Source: Kitasatospora sp. SUK 42 (GTDB lineage: Bacteria > Actinomycetota > Actinomycetes > Streptomycetales > Streptomycetaceae). Taken from it: a DNA stretch of 64,000 nt. The notes under the pieces are model-generated. The model was given only the letters and a program-made list of their open reading frames with translations, had not been told where the DNA came from and did no database searches. Positions 18,127 through 26,671 of the stretch are shown here, piece after piece. The translations under genes and the position numbers were made by a program. Numbering within the stretch: the first letter of the stretch is position 1; the number at the start of each line of letters is the position of its first letter. The stretch is taken from the NCBI RefSeq assembly GCF_015776785.2, contig NZ_LFMD02000002.1, positions 316,295 to 380,294 on the forward strand, in the 5' to 3' direction.

Positions 18127-19146
18127 ATGACCCACCAGCCCGAACCACTCCTGCCCGGCGTCCTCGCCATCGACGCCGGAAACTCCAAGACCGACGTCGC
18201 CCTGATCGGTGCCGACGGCACCATCCTGGGCACCGCCCGCGGCGGCGGCTTCGCACCCCAGACGATCGGCGGCGCCGCCGCCGTCGCCGGCCTCGCCCCG
18301 CTGGTCGAGGAGGCCGCCGCGGCGGCCGGCCACCCCTCCTGGACCGGCGTGCTGACCAGCCACGTCAGCGCCTGCCTGGCCAACGCCGACCTCCCGGTGG
18401 AGGAGGAGGCGCTGTGCCGCGCCCTGGAGTCACACCCGTGGGGTGCCAGCAACACCGTCGCCAACGACACCTTCGGCCTGCTGCGGGCCGGCACCGACGG
18501 CCCGCGCGGGGTCGCCGTGGTCTGCGGTGCCGGGATCAACTGCGTCGGCCTGCTCCCGGACGGGCGCACCGCGCGCTTCCCCGCACTCGGCACGCTCACC
18601 GGTGACTGGGGCGGCGGCTCCGGGCTCGCCACCACCAGCATGTGGCACGCCGTCCGCTCGGAGGACGGGCGCGCCGGGCCGACCGCACTGGCCCGGGCCA
18701 TCGCCGAGCACTTCGGCCTGCCCAGCGCCCGGGCGGTCGCGGAGGCCGTCCACCTCGGGCACCTGCCGACCCCCCGGCTGCACGAGATCGTCCGGCTGCT
18801 GTTCGCGGTCGCGGGCGAGGGGGACGACGTCGCACTGAGGCTGATCGACCGCCAGGCCGACGAGATCGTCCGGCTGGCCGTGGTCGCGCTGCGCCGGCTG
18901 GAGCTGCTGGACTCGCCGGCGCCGGTGGTGCTCGGCGGCGGGGTGCTCGCCTCCCGGCAGCCGCTGCTGATCGACAACCTCACCGCGCGGCTCGCCGAGG
19001 CCGCCCCGCTGGCCGAGCCTCGGGTCGTGGTCGCCCCGCCCGTCCTGGGCGCCGGGCTGCTCGGGCTCGACCACCTGGGCGCGGACCGGCAGGTGCGGAC
19101 GCGGCTGCGCCGGGCGTACGAGACGCAGCGGACGGTCGGCGTCTGA
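18127..19146 (+). CDS. csnK: BadF/BadG-type amino-sugar (N-acetylglucosamine) kinase, CsnK-like
   Basis: ASKHA-fold kinase that phosphorylates the sugar released in the cytoplasm, feeding amino-sugar catabolism. Phosphate-1 motif AIDAGNSKTDVALIG lies at the N-terminus, VVCGAGINCVG is the phosphate-2 region, and LTGDWGGGSGLA matches NAGK-type kinases. The C-terminal adenosine motif is VVLGGGVLASRQP. ATG 18127 follows GGGGACCTG; an in-frame start 93 bases upstream falls in a hairpin-rich leader and is less likely. Length 339 residues. Glucosamine or N-acetylglucosamine are both possible substrates. Confidence 0.83.
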   Translation: MTHQPEPLLPGVLAIDAGNSKTDVALIGADGTILGTARGGGFAPQTIGGAAAVAGLAPLVEEAAAAAGHPSWTGVLTSHVSACLANADLPVEEEALCRALESHPWGASNTVANDTFGLLRAGTDGPRGVAVVCGAGINCVGLLPDGRTARFPALGTLTGDWGGGSGLATTSMWHAVRSEDGRAGPTALARAIAEHFGLPSARAVAEAVHLGHLPTPRLHEIVRLLFAVAGEGDDVALRLIDRQADEIVRLAVVALRRLELLDSPAPVVLGGGVLASRQPLLIDNLTARLAEAAPLAEPRVVVAPPVLGAGLLGLDHLGADRQVRTRLRRAYETQRTVGV

Positions 19147-19166
19147 CGCGCGTCGGGCCTGAACCT

Positions 19167-19203
19167 CCCGCCCCGCCGGATCCGCACGTCCGGCGGGGGC
19201 GGG
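19167..19203 (+). terminator. Terminator of the csn operon
   Basis: CCCGCCCCGCCGGA pairs with TCCGGCGGGGGCGGG around an 8-base loop, 20 bp after the csnK stop. Confidence 0.8.
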
Positions 19204-19263
19204 AACCGTTCGGCGTGCGCTGGAATCGCTCGGCGTGCGCCGGGAACCGTTCGGCGTGCGCCG
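19201..19263 (+). repeat. Three tandem ~21-bp repeats
   Basis: Units of the form GGAAYCGYTCGGCGTGCGC occur three times with one or two differences, immediately after the csn terminator and before the next gene's ribosome site. Confidence 0.8.
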
Positions 19264-19314
19264 GTCGTGTTACCCGGGTACCGACCACCACCGCCACCCG
19301 GGGAGACTTGTGCC

Positions 19315-19902
19315 ATGGCCGTGCCCCGCATCCTCCTCGCCGCCGTCCTGCTCACCGGTACCGCCGCCGCCGTCCTCACCGGCTGCACCCCCGCCGACTC
19401 CCGCCCCACGGTGGCCGCCGCCTCGTCCGCGGCCGCGCTCGCGGACGAGGGCGCCGACGACCCGTTGGACGACGATGACGACCTCGCCGACGAGGAGGTC
19501 GACGCCCCCGCCACCGGCCCCATCGCCGCCCCCGACGACACGCCGCTCTGCACGGCCCCCACCGAGGCGCCCGGCCACCAGGTCCTGGTCGTGGTCTCCG
19601 CCGGCCCCGCCGAGCTCACCGCCCAGCCCGCGCGCTACACCTGCACCCCGCCCCGCTACGAGCCCACCGGCACGCCCGTCCACTACGGCTTCGCCGCGGC
19701 GGGCGTGGCGGCGACGCTGGCCGACCGCCCGCACGACGACCCGGCCAGGCCCGTCGGGCTGGACGAGCTGGTCACCCACCTCAACGACTGCCTGGCCGAG
19801 CGCGATCCGGCCGACCCGTACGCCTGTCACGGCAACGCCTACGACGTGGTGCTGGACTCGCACGGGCGGATCATGCGGATCGGCGAGCTCGCGGTGCCGT
19901 AG
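19315..19902 (+). CDS. Acidic lipoprotein, function unknown
   Basis: A 195-residue exported protein. The N-terminus MAVPRILLAAVLL runs into a lipobox VLTGC (Cys about 24). A low-complexity acidic stretch (DPLDDDDDLADEE, about residues 50-62) tethers a folded domain of about 110 residues with four Cys spread over it, probably forming disulfides. ATG 19315 is chosen because it directly precedes the signal; GGGGAGA lies upstream. I recognise no family; the size and Cys pattern vaguely recall small secreted inhibitors, but no signature supports that. Confidence 0.75.
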   Translation: MAVPRILLAAVLLTGTAAAVLTGCTPADSRPTVAAASSAAALADEGADDPLDDDDDLADEEVDAPATGPIAAPDDTPLCTAPTEAPGHQVLVVVSAGPAELTAQPARYTCTPPRYEPTGTPVHYGFAAAGVAATLADRPHDDPARPVGLDELVTHLNDCLAERDPADPYACHGNAYDVVLDSHGRIMRIGELAVP

Positions 19903-20064
19903 GGCGTATCCGGCGGATCGTGTCGGATCGGACCGCGGCGTCCGAGTGCGTGCATCGCGAGGCGGAGGTGGGGGCACCTCCCGGCCGAGGGCCGGGGGCG
20001 CGTCGCGGGCCCGGCAAGGATCCGCCGGACAGGCCCTGGGGCGCAGGGCCCGCGCGTACGGTGC

Positions 20065-21378
20065 TCAGGTGTCGAGCAGGTCGGCGGCCTGTTCGAGCAC
20101 CGCCAGGGTCCCGGAGCTGGCGCCCCACGAGACTTCGGGGTGACGGGCGGTCAGGGCACGGTGGTTGGCGCGGCGGATCCGGACGGTCTCCCGGTCGAGC
20201 GGGCCGGTCGTCCAGGCCGTGGTGAGGGCCAGCGCCGCCAGTTCGACCAGCTCGGCGCGCCGGCTCGCGGAGGGCAGCGAGTCGTGGGCGGCCCACTGGA
20301 TCAGCCGGTGGACGCGCAGGAGGTCGTGCGTGCGGGTGACCAAGCTGAGGCGGTGCAGGGTGCGGAGCGTCTCGTCGACGGCCTCGGCACTCGCACCGGC
20401 GAGGTACATGCGGGCGGGTTCGGACGTGAGGACGTCGACCGGAACGCCTTCCGGGTCGAGGACGGAGGCGAGTTGGAGCACGGGGGTGGCCAGCGCGCCG
20501 GTGGCGGCGTCCGCGCGAGTGAGGGCGTCGGCGAGGATCTCGGCCACGCTCTGTTCCGAGCCGTCGGGATCCGGGGCGAGTTCCGCGAGGGGCCGGTGTT
20601 CGGCGAGCCGGGCCCGGTAGTCGGATGCGGTGACGCCGGTGTCGGCCCGGTCGATCAGGTAGGCGGAGGCCAGGGAGAGGGCGAGCGGCAGGTGGTCGAC
20701 GTCGTCGGCCAGGGCGGCGAGCTGGTCGGCCGGCCCGCCGAGACCGTGGGTGGTGAGCCGGTCGACCAGGTAGGCCAGGGACTCCACCGGACGGAACGGG
20801 CCGACCTCCAGAACCTGGCGCTCCTTCATCCGCAGGGACGGGTCGCGTCGGCGGGTGGTGACGAGGGTGCGGCCGCGCGCGGTGACCGGGGGCCAGAGGG
20901 CGCGGAGGTCGGCCGGGTCCGAGACGTCGTCGAGGACCACCAGCCAGCGGCGGTCGGTGGTCCGCAGCCAGGACCGCAGGCGTTCCGGGTCCGCGGGTGC
21001 GGGGAGGTCGAGTTCGGCGGCCGCCCGGATGTAGGCCTCCTCCACGGAGCGACGGTCGGTGGCGCGCACCCAGAGCACGAAGTCGACGTACCCGCGGAGC
21101 AGCCGGGTGTGGGCGTACCGGGCGGCCAGCTGCGTCTTCCCGCTGCCGAGCATGCCGGTGAGGACGACGGTGGAAGCCCCGGCGGGGTCGAGGTCCACTC
21201 CGCGCGACTGGTAGGCATCGGCCAGTTCCGGGACGACTCCCACCTGCTTCGGCCAACGAGCCTGGCGCGTCGGCGCGCCGCCGGCCGCCCCGCCCGTCGG
21301 GACCCCGTTGACGTAACCCGCCTGGATGAGCGGTCCGTAGACCCCGCCGTCGATGTTGTTGCGGATCGGATCGGGCAT
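20065..21378 (-). CDS. NB-ARC (STAND-class) ATPase without sensor repeats
   Basis: P-loop switch ATPase of the AP/STAND type. The start MPDPIRNNIDGGVYGPLIQAG is a short Gly/Val motif I associate with bacterial NB-ARC proteins. The nucleotide site is LTGMLGSGKTQ (Lys81), Walker B is WLVVLDD (Asp150-151), TLVTTRRRD is the sensor strand and HLPLALSLA the GLPL helix. A winged-helix region follows to about residue 360. The protein ends at 437 residues, with no TPR, WD40 or effector domain, unlike most relatives. ATG 21378 is preferred; an in-frame ATG at 21531 would add 51 residues of unlike composition. Probably a signalling or conflict ATPase working with a partner not seen here. Confidence 0.8.
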   Translation of the reverse strand: MPDPIRNNIDGGVYGPLIQAGYVNGVPTGGAAGGAPTRQARWPKQVGVVPELADAYQSRGVDLDPAGASTVVLTGMLGSGKTQLAARYAHTRLLRGYVDFVLWVRATDRRSVEEAYIRAAAELDLPAPADPERLRSWLRTTDRRWLVVLDDVSDPADLRALWPPVTARGRTLVTTRRRDPSLRMKERQVLEVGPFRPVESLAYLVDRLTTHGLGGPADQLAALADDVDHLPLALSLASAYLIDRADTGVTASDYRARLAEHRPLAELAPDPDGSEQSVAEILADALTRADAATGALATPVLQLASVLDPEGVPVDVLTSEPARMYLAGASAEAVDETLRTLHRLSLVTRTHDLLRVHRLIQWAAHDSLPSASRRAELVELAALALTTAWTTGPLDRETVRIRRANHRALTARHPEVSWGASSGTLAVLEQAADLLDT

Positions 21379-21767
21379 GGCCCCAGTCTCACAGGTCGCG
21401 GCCCACGCGTGGAGCCCACGCCGGAGCGGTGCCAGGTCTCCATACGGTGAAAGAGGTCCCCTCCAACTGTTGAGATTCAGCTGCGCTACGCGCATCAACC
21501 GTCTTTCAACTGGGACCTTTTGACTTTCCATACTTTCCCGAGGGACTCCCTTGGTCCGGGTCTTACTCTCGTCCTCGTTGACCCGGTTTCGACAAGTCTG
21601 CTTTGCTTCCGGCCACCGGCGGCAAACGGTCCCTCATCCCCACTTCACTGACTGTTCATGACGAACGGCCAGTGGGACCGCGTTGCCGTCGCCACTCCCC
21701 CACCGCCTTTCACTGTTCCGCCGCGCCCTACCGGAGCGGCGGTCGGTACGAGAGAGGAACCCTCACG
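21379..21767. other. 389-bp divergent intergenic region
   Basis: Noticeably less G+C-rich than its surroundings, as expected of promoter DNA for the NB-ARC gene (left) and the secreted-protein gene (right). A TTGACC near 21577 is the best -35-like element on the plus strand, but no good -10 follows. No RNA gene or coding region seen. Confidence 0.4.
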
Positions 21768-22856
21768 ATGGGCATGTCCCCCACCTCCCGCCGCAACCGC
21801 GTCCGCGCCCTGACCGGGCTCAGCGCGCTGGCGCTCGCCGCCGCCGGATTCGCCGCCCCGGCCGCCCAGGCGGACCAGCCGGTCAGCGAGTTCGCCGGGC
21901 ACTCCCACCCGTACCGGCACGGCACCGTCCCGACCAAGGAGGCCGGCCAGAACGCGACCGCCCGTACCTCCAACCTGAAGTACGGCGGCGGCGTCGACGG
22001 CATCGGCGTCACCACCGGCGCGCCGAAGGTCTACCTGGTCATCTGGGGCTCCCAGTGGGGCAGCCAGGGCACCGACGCCAACGGCTACACCACCCTGTCC
22101 GGCGACCCGTCGGGCGAGGCCGTCCGCGCCCAGCAGCTGTTCAAGGGCCTGGGCACCAACGGCGAGACCTGGTCCGGCGTCATGACGCAGTACTGCGAGG
22201 GCATCGCCTCGGGCTCGACCAGCTGCCCGAGCGGCTCCGCGCACGTCGGCTACCCGACCGGAGGCGCCCTGGCCGGCATCTGGGTGGACGGGTCGGCCGC
22301 CGCCCCCGGCCAGGCCACCGGCAACCAGATCGCCGCCGAGGCCGTGAAGGCCGCCGGGCACTTCGGCAACACCACCGCGGCGTCCAACCGCAACGCGCAG
22401 TACGTGGTGCTCTCGCCGACCGGCACCCACCCGGACGGCTTCAACACCACGAGCGGCAACTTCTGCGCCTGGCACGACTGGAACGGTGACACCACGCTGA
22501 CCGGCGGCGCGGCCCCGTCCCCCTACGGCGACGTGGCGTTCAGCAACGACCCGTACGTGACGGACATGGGCAGCTCCTGCGGCCAGAACTACGTCAACAG
22601 CGGCAGCGCGGGCACCCTGGACGGCGTGACCATGGTGTTCGGCCACGAGTACTCGGAGACCGTCACCGACCAGAACCCGGCGGGCGGCTGGACCGACTCC
22701 ACCGGCTACGAGAACGCCGACAAGTGCGCCTGGAAGGGCGTCGGCGGCACCGGCGGCTCGCAGAACGTGACCTTCGCGACGGGCTCCTTCGCCATGCAGG
22801 GCACCTGGTCGAACGCGGTCAGCGGCTGCCAGATCTCGCACGCGATCGTCCAGTGA
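21768..22856 (+). CDS. Secreted putative metallopeptidase-like protein (HExxE...TD motif)
   Basis: A 362-residue exported protein. Signal peptide: RRNR, then hydrophobic residues 14-30, ending PAAQA. A folded domain begins KVYLVIWGSQWGSQ and carries Asn/Ser-rich secreted-protein character and several Cys. Near residue 293 is HEYSETVTDQNP, followed by DSTGYENADKCAW. A similar H-E-x-x-E-x-x-T-D plus D-K-C-A-W arrangement occurs in a group of secreted proteins sometimes called metallopeptidase-like; the second His of a classical HExxH is absent here. ATG 21768 follows GAGAGAGGA. Function remains unproven. Confidence 0.65.
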   Translation: MGMSPTSRRNRVRALTGLSALALAAAGFAAPAAQADQPVSEFAGHSHPYRHGTVPTKEAGQNATARTSNLKYGGGVDGIGVTTGAPKVYLVIWGSQWGSQGTDANGYTTLSGDPSGEAVRAQQLFKGLGTNGETWSGVMTQYCEGIASGSTSCPSGSAHVGYPTGGALAGIWVDGSAAAPGQATGNQIAAEAVKAAGHFGNTTAASNRNAQYVVLSPTGTHPDGFNTTSGNFCAWHDWNGDTTLTGGAAPSPYGDVAFSNDPYVTDMGSSCGQNYVNSGSAGTLDGVTMVFGHEYSETVTDQNPAGGWTDSTGYENADKCAWKGVGGTGGSQNVTFATGSFAMQGTWSNAVSGCQISHAIVQ

Positions 22857-22875
22857 CGATCTGAGAAGGGGGGGG

Positions 22876-22912
22876 AGCGCCGGAGTGGGTCGTGCGGGCC
22901 CGCTCCGGCGCT
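22876..22912. terminator. Hairpin terminator between convergent genes
   Basis: AGCGCCGGAGTGGG pairs (one G-T) with CCCGCTCCGGCGCT. It serves the secreted-protein gene and faces the response-regulator gene. Confidence 0.75.
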
Positions 22913-22926
22913 TCGCCGTCTTCCGG

Positions 22927-23583
22927 CTAGGACGGCGCGACCAGCCCGAACTCGTAGGCGTGGATGACCAGGTGGACCCGGTCGCGGGCGTCCAGCTTGG
23001 TGAACAGCCGGGCCACGTGCGCCTTGGCGGTGGCCGGGCTGATGGTGAGCTCCTGGGCGATCTCCGCGTTGGACAGGCCCCGCCCGACCAGGGTCAGCAC
23101 CTCGCGTTCGCGTTCGGTGATGCCCTCGGCGACCGCACGGCGGACCCGGGCGGCCTCCGGGCGGGCGGCGAACTCGCCGATCAGCCGGCGGGTGATGCCC
23201 GGGGCGAGCAGGGCGTCCCCCGCCGCGACGACCCGCACGCCGTCCAGGATGGTCTCCAGGGCGAGGTCCTTGACCAGGAAGCCGCTCGCCCCGGCGCGCA
23301 GCGCGCCGTACACGTAGTCGTCGTCGTCGAAGGTGGTGAGGACGAGGACGTGGGTGGGCAGCTCCGGGTCGGCGGTGATCCGGCGGGTGGCCTCGATGCC
23401 GTCCATACCGGGCATCCGGATGTCCATCACGGCGACGTCCGGGCGCAGCCGGTTGACCAGCTCGACGGCCTCCGCGCCGTTACCGGCCTCGCCGACCACC
23501 TCCAGGTCGGGGGCGTCGGCGATGAGCACGCGCAGGCCGGTGCGGATGAGCGGCTGGTCGTCGACCAGGACGACGCGGATCAC
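22927..23583 (-). CDS. NarL/FixJ-family response regulator
   Basis: DNA-binding output partner of the adjacent kinase. The receiver has acidic pocket LVDDQP and phospho-acceptor Asp in VAVMDIRMPGMDG, plus TTFDDDDYV and the Lys of FLVKD. The C-terminal LuxR-type HTH is ITEREREVLTLVGRGLSNAEI, with ATAKAHVARLF as recognition helix. GTG 23583 overlaps the kinase stop as GTGA, so translation is coupled. 218 residues, family length. Likely target: the divergent ABC exporter at 24.9-26.7 kb. Confidence 0.93.
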   Translation of the reverse strand: MIRVVLVDDQPLIRTGLRVLIADAPDLEVVGEAGNGAEAVELVNRLRPDVAVMDIRMPGMDGIEATRRITADPELPTHVLVLTTFDDDDYVYGALRAGASGFLVKDLALETILDGVRVVAAGDALLAPGITRRLIGEFAARPEAARVRRAVAEGITEREREVLTLVGRGLSNAEIAQELTISPATAKAHVARLFTKLDARDRVHLVIHAYEFGLVAPS

Positions 23584-24770
23584 GGTCCCACCTCCAGGGC
23601 GGCGTCTTCGGGGATCGGCAGTCGGGCGGCGACACGGAAGCCGCCCTCGGGGCGCGGGCCGGCGCTGAACCCGCCGTTCAGCAGGGCGACCCGTTCCCGC
23701 ATTCCGGCCAGGCCGTAGCCGGTGCCGGGGGTCGCGGAGGACACGCCCGCGCCCAGGTCGACGACGGTGACGTCGAGCTCCCGCGGGCCGTACCCGACGG
23801 TGACGTGGCAGTCGCGGGTGCCGGAGTGCTTGACCACGTTGGTGACCGCCTCCTGGACGATCCGGTAGGCGGCGAGGTCCACCTCGGGCGGCAGGGTACG
23901 GGCTTCGCCCCGGCGGGTCAGCGCGACCCGCACCCCGGCGCCCGCCGCCTTCTCCACCAGCCGGTCCAACTCGACCAGCCCGGGGGTGACTTCGAGCGGC
24001 GCCTGCTCCCCCTCGCCCTGCCGCAGCGCGCCGAGCATCCGGCGCAGACCGGCCAGGGTCTCCCGGCTGGTGGCCTCGATCGCCTCCAGGGCGGTCCGGG
24101 TCTCGGCGGGCTGGGTGTCCATGACCCTGCTGCCCATGCCGGCCTGGATCGCGATGATGCCGATGTTGTGGGCGACCATGTCGTGCAGCTCGCGGGCGAT
24201 CCGGAGCCGTTCGGCGGTGACGGCCTGCTCGGTGGCGCGGCCCCGCAGGGCCTCGGCGTGGGCGCGGCCCTGGCGGATGGTGTTGCCGACCAGCCAGGCG
24301 ATCAGCACGGTCGCGGCGAGGCCGGCGTAGGCGTAGGGGTTGACGGCGTAGCCGTTGACGGTGCCCCAGACGTACAGCCAGGCGAGCATGGTCAGCGGCA
24401 GCGCCACGGCGCTCAGCGAGACGAGGCGGGAGCGGGTGGCCGCGCAGTAGCCGATCACCGCGTTGGCGATCAGGAACTGCACCGGGCCGGTCTCCGGGGC
24501 CCGCAGCATCCCGAGCGAGAAGATGCCGCCCGCCAGCGCCACCGCGACGGCGGCCAGCGGCAGCCGGACGAGCAGGAACGCGACCAGGGTGGTGACCACG
24601 GCGGTGACCACCAGCGGCATGTCCTCGGGGTTGCCCTGGTACTCGAAGAGGTGGCGCAGTTCGTCGGCCCGGGTGAAGAAGCGGAACACGACGACGGCCG
24701 TCCAGAACACCGCCACCCACACGCCCGCGGGCAGGCGCCTGAGCAGCGGCGGGCGGTGGTCGGTGATCAT
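23580..24770 (-). CDS. Sensor histidine kinase (HPK7/NarX-like, HisKA_3)
   Basis: Membrane sensor with about six hydrophobic segments in residues 10-165 and almost no extracytoplasmic domain. This suggests sensing of the membrane or cell envelope. The dimerisation/phospho-acceptor site is ARELHDMVAHNIG, then HATPase_c with EAVTNVVKHSG (N box), VVDLGAGV and GTGYGLAGMRERV (G boxes). ATG 24770 gives 396 residues; an in-frame ATG at 24806 would add RRRTARRYHRV. Upstream ribosome signal is weak for both. Operon with the response regulator; divergent from the ABC transporter. Confidence 0.9.
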   Translation of the reverse strand: MITDHRPPLLRRLPAGVWVAVFWTAVVVFRFFTRADELRHLFEYQGNPEDMPLVVTAVVTTLVAFLLVRLPLAAVAVALAGGIFSLGMLRAPETGPVQFLIANAVIGYCAATRSRLVSLSAVALPLTMLAWLYVWGTVNGYAVNPYAYAGLAATVLIAWLVGNTIRQGRAHAEALRGRATEQAVTAERLRIARELHDMVAHNIGIIAIQAGMGSRVMDTQPAETRTALEAIEATSRETLAGLRRMLGALRQGEGEQAPLEVTPGLVELDRLVEKAAGAGVRVALTRRGEARTLPPEVDLAAYRIVQEAVTNVVKHSGTRDCHVTVGYGPRELDVTVVDLGAGVSSATPGTGYGLAGMRERVALLNGGFSAGPRPEGGFRVAARLPIPEDAALEVGP

Positions 24771-24904
24771 GACGCGATGGTAGCGGCGGGCGGTTCGGCG
24801 GCGCATTGGCCCGCGGGCGTAGTCCCGGGGGCGGGGGCGGCGGCTCCCGGTTGTGGCCCGCCGCCCGATGCCCGGTGACGGCCCTGACCGGCACCGTTGT
24901 CCCC

Positions 24905-25816
24905 GTGATCGAGATCGAACGACTGACCAAGCGGTACGGCGCCACCACGGCCGTCGACCAGTTGACCTTCACCGTCCGGCCGGGCACCGTCACCGGCTTC
25001 CTCGGCCCCAACGGCGCGGGCAAGTCCACCACGCTGCGGATGATCCTGGGCCTCAACACCCCCACCGGGGGCGCCGTCACCGTGGCCGGGGTGCCCTTCG
25101 CGAACCGGCCGCGCGGCCTGCGGCACGTCGGGGCGCTGCTGGACGCGGGCGACGTGCACGGCGGGCGCAGCGCTCGGGCGCACCTCGCGGCGCTGGCCCG
25201 CGGCAACCGGATCCCGCTCGGGCGGGTGGACGAGGTGCTGGCGGAGGTGGGGCTCGGCAAGGCCGCCGGGCGGCGGATCGGCGGCTACTCGCTGGGCATG
25301 AAGCAGCGGCTCGGCATCGCGGGGGCGCTGCTCGGCGACCCGCCGGTGCTGCTCTTCGACGAGCCGCTGAACGGCCTCGACCCGGAGGGCGTGCTGTGGG
25401 TGCGCGGGCTGTTCCGGCGGCTCGCGGACGAGGGGCGGACGGTGTTCGTCTCCAGCCACATGATGGCGGAGATGGAGCACACCGCCGACCGGCTGGTGGT
25501 GATCGGGCGCGGGCGGCTGATCGCGGACGAGAGCCTCGTCGAGTTCTCGGCCCGCAACGCGGAGACCTCGGTGGCCGTACGGGCGCCCGAACTCTCCCTG
25601 CTGGTCGACGCCTTGCGCGCGGAGGGAGCCGAAGTGAGCGTGGTGGAGCCGCAGTTCGGGATCGTCACCGGCATGCCCGCCGAGCGGATCGGTGAACTCG
25701 CCCTGCGGCACGGCGTGGTGCTGCACGAGCTCGCGACTCGTACGTCGTCCCTGGAGTCGGCGTTCATGTCCCTGACCGCCGACAGCGTCGAGTACCTGGC
25801 AGGAGAGGCCCGATGA
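24905..25816 (+). CDS. ABC transporter ATP-binding protein (DrrA-like exporter type)
   Basis: ATPase of a two-gene exporter. Walker A LGPNGAGKSTT, signature motif YSLGMKQRLGIAG and Walker B PVLLFDEPLNGLDPEG are all intact, and SSHMMAEMEH holds the switch His. A C-terminal extension of about 80 residues is typical of drug/bacitracin exporters. GTG 24905 starts directly at the beta strand IEIERLTKRYG; GTG 24875 is an alternative. Its stop overlaps the next start (ATGA). Divergent from the two-component pair, which probably regulates it. Confidence 0.92.
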   Translation: MIEIERLTKRYGATTAVDQLTFTVRPGTVTGFLGPNGAGKSTTLRMILGLNTPTGGAVTVAGVPFANRPRGLRHVGALLDAGDVHGGRSARAHLAALARGNRIPLGRVDEVLAEVGLGKAAGRRIGGYSLGMKQRLGIAGALLGDPPVLLFDEPLNGLDPEGVLWVRGLFRRLADEGRTVFVSSHMMAEMEHTADRLVVIGRGRLIADESLVEFSARNAETSVAVRAPELSLLVDALRAEGAEVSVVEPQFGIVTGMPAERIGELALRHGVVLHELATRTSSLESAFMSLTADSVEYLAGEAR

Positions 25817-26655
25817 GCACCATGACGGTTGGATTCGCCGAGCCGGCACCCCGGTTCACCGATCTGCTCGCCGCCGAGTGGATCAAACTGCGCTCGCTGC
25901 GGTCGACGTACTGGGTGCTGGCGCTCGCCTCGCTGGCGGCGATCGCGATCAACCTGAACGCCGTCCACTCCGACCTGACGTACATCGACAACCCGCCGCC
26001 CCGGATGCCGGGCATACCACCGTTCCGGTACGACGCGCTGTACCACAGCCTCAGCAGCATCGCGTGCTACCTGATGGCGATCGCGGCCGGCAGCCTCGGG
26101 GCGATCACCGTGTTCGGCGAGTACACCACCGGTCTCGTCCGCACCACCTTCGCCGCCGTGCCCGACCGGCGCGGGGTGATCGCCGCCAAGGTGCTGCTGA
26201 TCGGCGGGATCACCGCGCTCGCCGGGGCGGTGGTGTCCACGGTGTCCTTCTTCGCCTGCAACGCGATGCTGGCCTCCCGGCACGTCGGACTCTCCATCAC
26301 CGAAGGGGTGAGTCTGCGGGCCGTCCTCGGCTACGCGGCGATCGTTCCGGTCTGCGCGCTGATCGGCATGGCGGTGGGCGCGCTGCTGCGGCACGCCACC
26401 GCCTCGATCGTCTCGCTGGTGATGCTGTTCTTCATCCTGCCGCTGATGTTCGGCGGGGACCGCTACCGGTGGCTGAGCGAGATCGGCAGCCACCTGCCGC
26501 TGGCCACCGTCAACCGGCTCACCTACAACCCCGACTCCTCGACCACGATCTCGAAGTACGCCCCGAGCGTGCTGGACTCGTGGATCACCATGGGGGTGTG
26601 GGCGGCCGTCGCGGTGGCGGTGACGATGGTCGTGGTGCGGCGCCGGGACGTGTAG
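25813..26655 (+). CDS. ABC-2-type transporter permease
   Basis: Membrane partner of the preceding ATPase: 280 residues with six predicted helices. The first (STYWVLALASLAAIAINL) follows a short cytoplasmic start (LLAAEWIKLRSLRS), the usual opening of this permease class. A large loop separates helices 1 and 2. It overlaps the ATPase gene by 4 bases. Substrate unknown; likely an envelope-active compound or lipid, judging from the sensor kinase next door. Confidence 0.88.
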   Translation: MSTMTVGFAEPAPRFTDLLAAEWIKLRSLRSTYWVLALASLAAIAINLNAVHSDLTYIDNPPPRMPGIPPFRYDALYHSLSSIACYLMAIAAGSLGAITVFGEYTTGLVRTTFAAVPDRRGVIAAKVLLIGGITALAGAVVSTVSFFACNAMLASRHVGLSITEGVSLRAVLGYAAIVPVCALIGMAVGALLRHATASIVSLVMLFFILPLMFGGDRYRWLSEIGSHLPLATVNRLTYNPDSSTTISKYAPSVLDSWITMGVWAAVAVAVTMVVVRRRDV

Positions 26656-26671
26656 ACCGGCCCGGACGGGC

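Noticed and set aside
19267..19314. Upstream ATG extending the acidic lipoprotein
   Set aside because: It would place a Pro-rich hydrophilic stretch before the signal peptide; ATG 19315 starts the signal properly.
21379..21531. N-terminal extension of the NB-ARC protein to ATG 21531
   Set aside because: Residues lack the composition of the rest, and the motif-bearing N-terminus begins naturally at ATG 21378; not excluded.
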